From Plicaturopsis crispa FD-325 SS-3 (lineage: Eukaryota > Basidiomycota > Agaricomycetes > Amylocorticiales > Amylocorticiaceae): a DNA stretch of 64,000 nucleotides. The DNA lies in contig KN832563.1 in assembly GCA_000827205.1 (NCBI GenBank), positions 344,268 through 408,267 on the forward strand, read 5' to 3'. A model generated the notes under the pieces. The model was given only the letters and a program-made list of their open reading frames with translations. It made no database searches and was not told the origin of the DNA. Below are positions 55,701 to 64,000 of the stretch, one piece after another. Numbering within the stretch: position 1 is the first letter of the stretch; each line of letters begins with the position of its first letter. Made by a program: the position numbers and the translations under genes.

Positions 55701-58700
55701 TTATTGAAAGCGAGACACCTTTGCGCTTCTGGAACGAAAGGTCAGTCGATCCAGGACCTTACATGGTACGAGTCGTACCTAGATACCCGCAGCCGCGGTT
55801 GGCACGAGTCTTGCAAGATGGACCATTGATCCAAAACAAAGGATGAGCCATTTCTAGGCGGTTTCGCTCGGCATTGCCGGTAGTCTTATGCATGCAGCAA
55901 GCTGAGTACTAGTGAATGCATGTATCTGTAAAGAGAGATTCAATCCAGGGATACCGTACCGACTCCGAGGCCAAGTACACGTACCAGCGGATTTTGGGCG
56001 CTCCGTCGCTTTGTGCAAAAGCACCCCGGGCCTCCGATGAACGTTGGCTCTGGGTCTCTCTGGGTGAACCTGCGACAAGCGGCAGCGTGACGCCACACGC
56101 GTCCAAAGTTCATCCTACTTGGTAGCCTTTTTAGGACGATGTGGCGTGTGAAATGAAAGGAAGCAGCAACGGAAGCAGTACTGCCGTGTACTGGGCTCAG
56201 CCTGCCACCGTCGAGAACCAGATGATAAGTACTATGATCCAGGTAAGTAGTTGTCAGATATTCTGTCGTGCTGGAAGCAAGCTAAGTGTGATGTGTATGG
56301 TTGACAGAGTTCGAAGTTACCTATCAATTCAATCTCAAGCTGGGCAACACATTGCGCCTACGACTCCGAGTTGCGTCCATCTTATCCTGGCAAAGCGGAA
56401 AACGTCGGAAAACCGCTTGTATCGTGAGCCTTCTCCCCCTCACTGTCAGCGCAGGATTCGATGAAGCATATGTGTCCCAGGCGTGCCCTCGCTGACAGGC
56501 CTCCATTTCCTCGTGATCGTTGGTGACTGCCAGGTGGCGCGGCTTTGGACCATCCTTACGGCGACGCCACTTCCTGTCTTAGAAACTCATCCATCGCTGT
56601 GCTTTCTCATGGTCGCAAGCGAGATCCACTTGACCCTGCACTGTACTTAACCCCGCAGTGCATGCTCTGGTGAGCGCTTCGCTTGATTGTCTTCTTGCTC
56701 GTGCGAATTTTATACAGCATCTCCATCGCGTGCATTCTAGATTCTCAGGCTGGGTTTATAATCCTGTCTGCACTGCGCCCGAATATGACCAGGACGGGAC
56801 ATTGCGTTGATGCAAGTAATGTAATGCGACCGACAGGAGCAGATCCATAGCCACCATCTCTATGCGTTGCACGCCTCTGCGGAAGGTCGCGAGATAACAT
56901 CAGTTCGCGTAAGTCTTCGTGAAGGCCAAAAATTCTAATAGCTAACGTTTATGTTACGAGCAAGTGTTAGATCAACTGCAGTGCAATACGCCTTGTGCCC
57001 GTCACTGTTTTGCCTTGTCGAGCAGACGGATTTAGGTCAAAGGAAACTATACGTTCTCGAAGCGTTTCCCTGCTCTCTGCATGCATGCAGCACAGCGACA
57101 CGGATACTGCGTTTTCTCCGCCCGCTGGCATTGCCTGTCTTGGGCCTCTTCGGACACGTATAGGCTTAGTGCTATATGCTCTTGCATCGAACACCCAGGC
57201 GCGAAGCATATCTGTGTTAGGAATCTCCGCCAAAAAAAGCATGCTTTGCTCGTCCAGCTGTACGTCTTCAAAAGGCTACGTGCAACTGCGACGGAGTAAT
57301 GCTACAGCTAATCCTTGCGTTCGTGGGAGGTGCGCGCTGCAGGGGTACAGTATGGTGTCTATGATTTTCTCACAGGACGTGCGTTGGCGACCTTTGGCGA
57401 AGGAGCAGACGCAGAAGGCGAAGAGGCGTCATACCGCATGCGAAGGAGTTGAGGTGGGTCGCCTCTTCCCCAACTTCTGGCCAGTTTCGTGGACCGACGT
57501 CCGGCTTCTCTGGAATCGCATCGTTAGGAGGCCGTCAGCTACTCGCATTGCCTTTCCTGTCTGCTACGGACCGTGATGGTGTTGGTAGCGGGAATCACAG
57601 AACGGAATGATGTCGGTGCCGTCACTCGTTTCGCAGGTTGCTCGGGAATTGATGAGCACACCGCACAAAAGACTACTTGCATGCTTCGAATCGCAGCCTT
57701 GCTCAAGCGCGCGCCCAGGCGGGCAAGTTGAGACGTACTTTGGTAAGCGGCGACCCCCAGCCTCATGCATGGCCGCCTAAGCTTCAAACAAGCATGGTCG
57801 ACCGCGACTCCACACGGCAATACGTGGGAGGAACGAGTAGGAAATTAAGTTCGCTTTTACCATCTAGGGCGTGTCCTAAGGCCCCCGCTGCTCCCTCGTT
57901 TCCCATGCATTTCTTATGGGCTCACACGATGGGCGCGGAAAGGTGGATTCTTTTCGTTGGTCTGTAGCGCGTTGTCTGAAATACGGTGGGGTATGTTGTC
58001 ATACATATGTCTGCCAGTTGTCGACGTATGTCATTCGCAATATATTGCAACTTGAATTCTTGGATGAGCTCTGGATGAGCACCCTTATCGTGATATTGAC
58101 ACTACGTATACTAGGGAAGAACCCTCCGATGTCGGAATCTCGGTGAAGAGCCCTTGTATTTTTGTGGGTGTTTTCGATCCTGAGAAAATCTTGAGCGCGT
58201 AAGTACCTGGTAAGGCGGGGGATCCAGGTGAGGGAAGACCGCATGTTCAGTCGGCCAAACAGTTCACCCAGTCGATTTGATGCCGAATTCGAGGGAGGGT
58301 GTATTCTGTCAGGGTCAGTGCAGCTGGGCAGCACTGCAGCCGCTGCTGTACGGCTAAGGCCTAATATAAACGGGCGTATACGGGCAACCAAGGGCTTGCA
58401 TGCGCCGTGCGGGAACAAATCATCGTTCTACACAACTTGGATGTCGACCGACCCTGAGGCCCGGGTACATGAGTACAAGTTTGCTAACTATATGGGCGCA
58501 AAAGGATAAATTTGCAACCATACGGAGCAAGAGGGAGCAAGTGCGTATGAGGATGAACGATGATTACCAGAGGTGATTATTTACGAGGAATAAGTATCGA
58601 GTAAGTACATAAGTGTAGGTATAGTGTAAAATAACGAGGCCACGAAAATGTATTGATGAGACGTAGCCCAATGCCGAGGAGCTGGTGCAGCCTCTAGGGA

Positions 58701-58866
58701 GGTCTTGTGGATGAATGGATGAATGGATGGGCATATGCCCACAGATTAATCGATGAGATAATAGATATGGATCGTGTGTGAATGCGAGGGGATACGGGTG
58801 GTCATGGGCAGAAGTTGAATACTGATGAAGTCGATGGATAATGGATAATGGAATGCAGGAATCGCT
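52761..58866. other. 6.1-kb gene-poor stretch
   Basis: No coherent spliced gene, transposase or reverse transcriptase motif was found. Open frames on both strands are short and of noncoding-like composition. There is a mixed (GTAT/GTGT)n tract at 54679-54697. One region (56153-56495, +) has protein-like stretches, such as GSSTAVYWAQPATVENQMIS, but its frames do not join in phase. The stretch may be old decayed repeat sequence. Confidence 0.5.
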
Positions 58867-59610
58867 CTATTCGAGATCGTATTCCGCGGCGATGCGGCAG
58901 GCTTCCGTAGCTGCTGCGTCGTGGCCATGCCTCCGCAGGCCATCGGGGTTCATGAACAATGCGTCGCAAGCAACACAGGCATGGGTATGATGCCTCCGAG
59001 AGCGCTTCGGTGATTGTGGCACCTGTCACACATATCATCAGAGAGTATCTATCCCGAAGTATGCGGGAAACTTACGATTTCTTCATCTGCTGTTTTCCGT
59101 TTCAACGGTGGGGACGTCGCCCGATTTTCTTCTAAAAAATTATTCGAGGTCACCGCCGGCCCCTTAGCTGATCACAGAGATTATTAGCGTACCTGGTATG
59201 CGAGCATATAATTCTCGCCAGGCATGAATACGATTCATGCGCATGATGTGTGTGTCATCTGGCTTTATTGCGCTGCGGCTTCCTGACCGTGACGATGCGG
59301 CTGGCGCATCGGACGAGCAATACGAGGAACAGTCATCGGGCGTCGATTCCTCCTCGGAAGTGTAAGCCTCGGAGTCGTAGGAAGAGGATGATGTGTACGA
59401 CGATGGGCCTGCGGAGCTCGACGCGATGACAGAGGTTATGCGGCGAGGTGGTGGCGGTGACACCTCGACGAGCTGGATGATTTCGACGGTACGCTGCTGG
59501 CGCAGGTAGAGATGGCCGTGGTGGACTTTGGTGTGAACGTCGTCGAGCATGAGACTGGAGGTGTAGGAGTCGGGGGAACCGAGCATGTTGGGAGAATATG
59601 AGTCAAACAT
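58867..59610 (-). CDS. Small C2H2-type zinc-finger protein
   Basis: The ATG at 59610 opens MFDSYSPNMLGSPDSYTSSL. The N-terminal exon is Ser/Tyr-rich and carries LRQQRTVEIIQLVEVSPPPP and INRIHAWRELYARIP-like sequence. Introns at gtacgc and gtaagt join AKGPAVTSNNFLEENRATSP, PPLKRKTADEEI and VPQSPKRSRRHHTH, with basic patches that look like nuclear localisation signals. A single C-terminal finger follows: HACVACDALFMNPDGLRRHG and HDAAATEACRIAAEYDLE, with C-x2-C and a His pair. It is probably a sequence-specific DNA-binding protein; targets are unknown. Confidence 0.7.
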
Positions 59611-60210
59611 GAAACGGTGTGGGCGAAAGAGGCGGAGAGTAATAAAGCAGTCTATTTAAACGAGCCACGCGTAAAGTAGTGCATGTTTTTATTTATGACA
59701 GAAAGGATATTACTTTGAAGGACCAAGGAGGAGGCGGTGGAAGGTTGAGCTGGAGATGTGGGTTCGAATCTGCGAGATGGAGATCTGAATCTCATGATCT
59801 ACGCACTTAGATTTTCACACAGATTTCTCTGGCGATGCACCGCAGTACCGCAAAGCCCTTTCACGTGTCGTTCTTGGCCCTACTCTTCTCAGGCGTTTTT
59901 CGGGTCGAGAAGACTTTCGTTTTCCCAGAGCTGTCCACGTTGGGATGACACTTACATGTAAATGGGTGGGCGGGGAGACGATGGCACACATGATGAAACA
60001 GCCTGCTCCTAGTAGTCACACAGCGAGTGGACGCCGAAGGTGGCAGAAATGGACTTGAATTGTTTCGCACCGACCGCCGACCCTCTGCCGACAATCAAGG
60101 ACATTGGGGCAAGTAACGGGGGACGCGCCAATGAATCATCTCACCATCCAAGAATAAAATCCGCGCTGCCTCGGCGAGTCGCCACCTCAAACCACCGAAT
60201 ACTCTCGCGT
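59611..60210. other. Intergenic spacer
   Basis: It lies between the 5' end of the zinc-finger gene and the 3' end of the Mkt1 gene, both on the minus strand. No gene is supported. Confidence 0.5.
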
Positions 60211-62989
60211 TCACGGACGCATGGGGGCAAGCCAGGCTTCGGCTGCTTCAAACTGGTCGATCAACTCGCGTAGCACAACGCCCTCCGAATGCAGCTGACG
60301 CATCGCCGAGAGCGCCTATTCGGATTAAGAGACATACAAGATTAGTCGGGGCGCTACGTGGGCAGCTGGGAAAAATGCTACGTACCACGTCCCAAAATCG
60401 GAATCCTCGCTCGACTTCCAGTTTCGGGGACTTGACACCAGGGAATGTGTCCTCGCAAATTTCGAGCGCCATGGCCTTGGCTTCTTTCACGCCTTCCGCG
60501 TTAGGATCTCGCACCCTCGTGCGGTTGTTGATGTGCGTGAGTGCGTCGAGATAGACCTTTGCAAGCACACCGAACCCAGTGTTTACCTCCGTTTGGAAGG
60601 GCAACGACAGAGTGATGTCAAGGAGATCATCTCTTGCGCGGCGGGCGTCCGAACGCAGAAGCATGTTTAGTGACGCGACCTCGAGCAACGTGCGGAGCGC
60701 CCGTGTGAGCGAACGGACAAAAGAGTTAAAGACCAGCAGCTCCCGGGATAATGGTGCCGACCATGGTTGCGGCTGCAGTACGCAACAAGGCAAGAAAAAG
60801 GAGATTAGATAGGTCCGAACTATGTTCCGATCATGCGGAATTCAGAGAACAACCGAGACATACCTTGAAGTTCAGCGGAACGATGCTAAGCACACGCATA
60901 ACCAACAACATGCATGATTTTTCATCATCTGGTGGCGGCACATATCAGAACCCACCTTATGCTAGCCGTGGGAAAAGAGGGCACTCACCGGTACCGAAAC
61001 TCGGTCCGCCACTGAAAGCGCGGCCAGACCAAAGATGGCCGTGCATCACGCCCGCCCTCACAAGCTCCAAAAACAGGTACAGCGGGTCTTGAAACTTGTC
61101 GTTGACGCGCGCCTGTTTAATCGCCGTGTACATAGCCCGCGCTAAGGGCGAGTGTGTGTGTGTGTTCAGGAGGAACCTGTGGGTACGGCCCGAAAAAAAG
61201 TTAGGTCGAATTTACACGCAAACACCTGCTTGACGCACCCGCGCAGCTCTAGGAACCGCCAGATCACGTTGGCTACCACTTCATCCTTTTTCTCCAAGGG
61301 CCCTTGCGTCAAGGTACTCTTGATTTTAGTGCGGGCCGCGAGTTTCTCAGACGCCGTCGCCCCCAAACACAACGCGAAATCGATCGTCGATGACTGCGTG
61401 GTTTCCGTCAGGACGATGGTTCACATGACGGGGCTCTAGACTTACATTTTGCCTTCGTAACTCCTCTTCGACCACCGCGTAACTGACATTCCAACCGGCA
61501 ACCCTTTCTGCGAGTTGAACGGTCTGTTGCGAGTTATGCTGGATGGGTTTTTGTTGACCGTGTGGCGGAGACTGTTCGAACCAGAAATACCCATGGATTT
61601 GCCTCTTCGCCCAAAATGGGTGCGCGACGCTACTGATCAGAGCCAGTGCAGTCGCGCGAGGGCCGGTCTGTCCGTCAGTGATAACTTCCTTGACGAAACG
61701 TTTGTATTCCGTAGTCTCTCCGTTGTCCAGAGGCGGGCTCTCAACAATTTGGCCCGTGGTAAGCCATACAAGCGCCTGCGGCCCGAGGAGGCCACGAGAG
61801 AGGTAGAAATAAATTTCGTCTGGAAGCCGGTGAGTAAATATTTCGTGCAGGTCCGAGGGAATATCTGCCGCAGTCGGGTGGTGAGGATGGTGGTTTTGAT
61901 TGCCATGTACCGGGGGAGTAGTGATAGCCAATGGAAGCGGTTGCACAGTGCCCTCGGAGGAAAGAATGAGGGAATATTTGATCATGCTGCGCGTACGCGC
62001 GTAATGGTCGGCGTATCCTATTTGCTTTACTGCAGGATGATCGGAAAAGGCAGAGACTGCGGCATGTCCGGATTTGTAGTACTTCACCATGTCGACGGTG
62101 GCCTTGAGCGCATGCTCGTTGATGCTGGGCGGGAAAGGCGGAGAATGGTCAAAGCCCACGAGAATACCGACGTCCAAAAATTGATCCTCAGAAACGCCGA
62201 GGTCGGAAAGGATACCACGCTTGGACGTCCATGAGAAAGACGGGTTTGGCGAGTTTAGGTCGAGGGAGGTAATGAGCTTATCGACGCCAGGATAGAGCAG
62301 TGCATCCGTAGGTCCAAAAAGCGCGTGAATGTAGGATTTTGTGTGCCGCTGGAGATAAATCAACTGTAGAGAATGAACCCAATATTCAGCGAAACTGGTC
62401 ACGGATGAAAGTAGCCCAAATCACACCTGTGCCCACGCGACATACGGCGCGATTATAAATTCAACATTTCGATGTCTGAAAATGCGCAAAACCATTCTCC
62501 ACAGGTCCCATTGCTGGAGCCCATTTCTGCCTTCAAACAACTTCGTCGCCGCGTCCTCTTGTCCCTGCTCATACTTTGCCCACGCATTCCCTCGATCCCT
62601 GCAAGCCTCGTTGTTCTCCTGGTGATGGTGCTGCTTCCACCGCTTATTTGGTACGAGCCCCGGAAAGACGAAGACGGGTTTGATGCGCAGTTTTTCGAGA
62701 GCACGTAGGTCGGATTCGATGCGTTGTGTGAGCGCTAATGGCAGGCCGCCCGTGGCTGCCAGCAATGGCTCGCGAGAAGGAGGGTTGTCTGTCAGGAGTT
62801 GGAGGTAGTACGAGGCATCTATGCCTAGACGCGAATCCGACAGCACCGATAGAGGGTGTGTCTGTAGGTGCTTCCGCTCCGACAAGTAGTCTGTGAAAAT
62901 AGCGCGCATTAGCAAACAGACGGCCTGTTATTCGAGACCATAAGCCAGTACTGAGACGTTTACTGACTTTCGAAGTGCTTGATGGGCAT
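60211..62989 (-). CDS. MKT1: Mkt1-like post-transcriptional regulator (XPG/PIN-like fold)
   Basis: A short first exon with ATG at 62989 encodes MPIKHFE. A gtcagt donor joins in phase to NYLSERKHLQTHPLSVLSDS and RLGIDASYYLQLL, matching the Mkt1 start. The XPG-like half includes LRALEKLRIKPVFVFPGLVP, RHRNVEFIIAPYVAWAQ, LIYLQRHTKSYIHALFGPTD and FLDVGILVGFDHSPPFP. The middle carries HRLPDEIYFYLSRGLLGPQA and the C-terminal Mkt1 domain continues KLAARTKIKSTLTQGPLEKK, IKQARVNDKFQDPLYLFLEL and AMRQLHSEGVVLRELIDQFE to the stop at 60211. In yeast Mkt1 binds Pbp1 and affects translation of specific mRNAs. Nuclease residues are generally degenerate in this family. Some small internal exons are approximate. 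Confidence 0.88.
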
Positions 62990-64000
62990 AGGAGAAGTGT
63001 ATAGACAAAGTGTTCGTTGATTTTTCGACAACGAGTACGACGACGGTCGCTGGTTCGTCGACAGCAACCACAATGCGAGCAGAAGAAGTAACAAATTACG
63101 TAACTAACAGCTATCCGTTTCCCATCTCCTGCGGCGGCGCTGTTGCGTTTGCAACAAACGTTCACCGTCTTGAGCTTGGACATGAAATCAATGTGAAGTA
63201 CTAGCCCTCTGTTCTCCATGAAAACACAAATCTAACTACTTAGCTTGCTCATTTGGGGACGAGTATAATCGAACACACTGGATCCGATCATGTCCTGCCG
63301 GACTGGTATGATGTGGCGCGCTTTGCTCATTGCTTTTGATAAATGCAAGCTCGAGCGTACCAGTCGCGGTCAAGTCGGGTTGCAATACTTGCCATCCTCT
63401 AGTCGTCTTCTGCACAAAGGTGCTCCTGTGTGCATTGCAAGCTTCTTGCAGGCTCCGAGACCTCGTCCAAGAGCATATAGTTGAGTGTCACGCAGTTTAC
63501 GGATTATAGTTTCTGATGCATGTCTCCAGAGTCGTCTTTCTTTCAAGGATGATGAATTACTCACCGCTGTCCACGCTGTAGGAGAAGTCTTGCGCGTCTA
63601 ACGTCTTCGGTATCGTCCATTTGTACCGACATCTACGCCACAAGCATCTAAGTACCTACGCCAGCATCAATTTGGGAGCAGTAGCAGTGCGGTCGGGCTA
63701 ATACAGATCACAGCGCGTTGCTGATGGGCCACCGTCGACAAGCATTTTCGCCTTCGGGTCTGAATAGATTACCTGGGCCCTGGGCTTGACGCAAGCAAAA
63801 CAGCTGACGCTCAGGTTCGCGGTATCATCACCCTTCGACACCTGCGATCCGCAACTCATTTCAAGCCACCCGCAGACTGCCCCGAACATTCGTTCTTATA
63901 TTAGGCTGAACCTCCGCAACAAAACCGTTTATGTGGACATCAAAGCCGGCTGCAGCGGATTCGTGTTCTGCTAACCACGACCTCAACGGTGAGTGCTCGT
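62990..64000. other. Window edge, no complete gene
   Basis: No gene is supported with confidence. A minus-strand frame stopping near 63698 contains SCGSQVSKGDDTANLSVSCF and ACVKPRAQVIYSDPKAKMLV. It could be the 3' end of a gene that starts beyond the window, perhaps a small cysteine-containing secreted protein. Confidence 0.35.

Noticed and set aside
56153-56495. Two-exon gene in the gene-poor stretch
   Set aside because: The two protein-like segments are in frames that the gtaag/gacag borders cannot join in phase.
52761-58866. Decayed LTR or LINE element in the gene-poor stretch
   Set aside because: No reverse transcriptase, integrase or paired terminal repeat could be recognised by eye.
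1-64000. CRISPR arrays, bacterial operons or ribosome binding sites
   Set aside because: The window is clearly eukaryotic with spliceosomal introns, and no spaced direct-repeat array was seen.

Overview
The window looks like a chromosome segment of a filamentous basidiomycete, most likely an agaricomycete. Protein genes are split by many short GT-AG introns (mostly 45-65 nt). The recognised families are fungal: a LaeA-like methyltransferase, a short Zn2Cys6 factor, large F-box families, Rsa4/Notchless, Mkt1, an FGD-type RhoGEF and a fungal Helitron. No lineage below that can be fixed by reading alone. All exon models were joined by hand from splice signals and reading frame.

The window has two parts. 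Positions 1 to about 34,000 form an accessory island. In order it holds: an unknown minus-strand gene (925-1841); an unknown, probably nuclear, protein (2267-3897); an F-box protein with a C-terminal Cys/His cluster (4391-6741); a cysteine-rich fragment (7428-7754); an F-box/repeat protein (8169-9607); a large Helitron Rep-helicase gene (10623-17493, minus); a complete divergent ribonucleotide reductase small subunit (18523-19795); a LaeA-like methyltransferase (21249-22628); three paralogous F-box-like proteins (24501-25673, 26078-27360, 29193-30178); a complete SKP1 paralogue (31220-31932); a mini Zn2Cys6 protein (32707-33155); and a 156-residue orphan (33495-34003). Most of these reading frames close exactly once introns are removed, so they look like working genes and not debris. 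Between them lie long non-coding stretches with two-copy tandem repeats and an 18-bp inverted repeat.

Positions 34,594 to 64,000 look like ordinary host chromosome. They hold an O-fucosyltransferase-like Golgi protein, a small orphan, a conserved nuclear-type protein, a DH-PH-FYVE RhoGEF, an F-box/LRR protein, tRNA-Gly(GCC), Rsa4/Notchless, pirin, a microbial-type PARG, SAICAR synthetase (ADE1), a Ser/Pro-rich protein with a KVxF-like motif, a 6-kb gene-poor stretch, a small C2H2-type protein, and Mkt1.

The most interesting reading is that the island brings together parts of an SCF ubiquitin ligase (a SKP1 paralogue plus five F-box or F-box-like proteins), an extra dNTP-making enzyme subunit, an extra LaeA-like methyltransferase and a Zn2Cys6 factor around a rolling-circle transposon. 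The co-location is seen in the sequence; any joint function or joint mobility is inference. The Helitron ends were not found.
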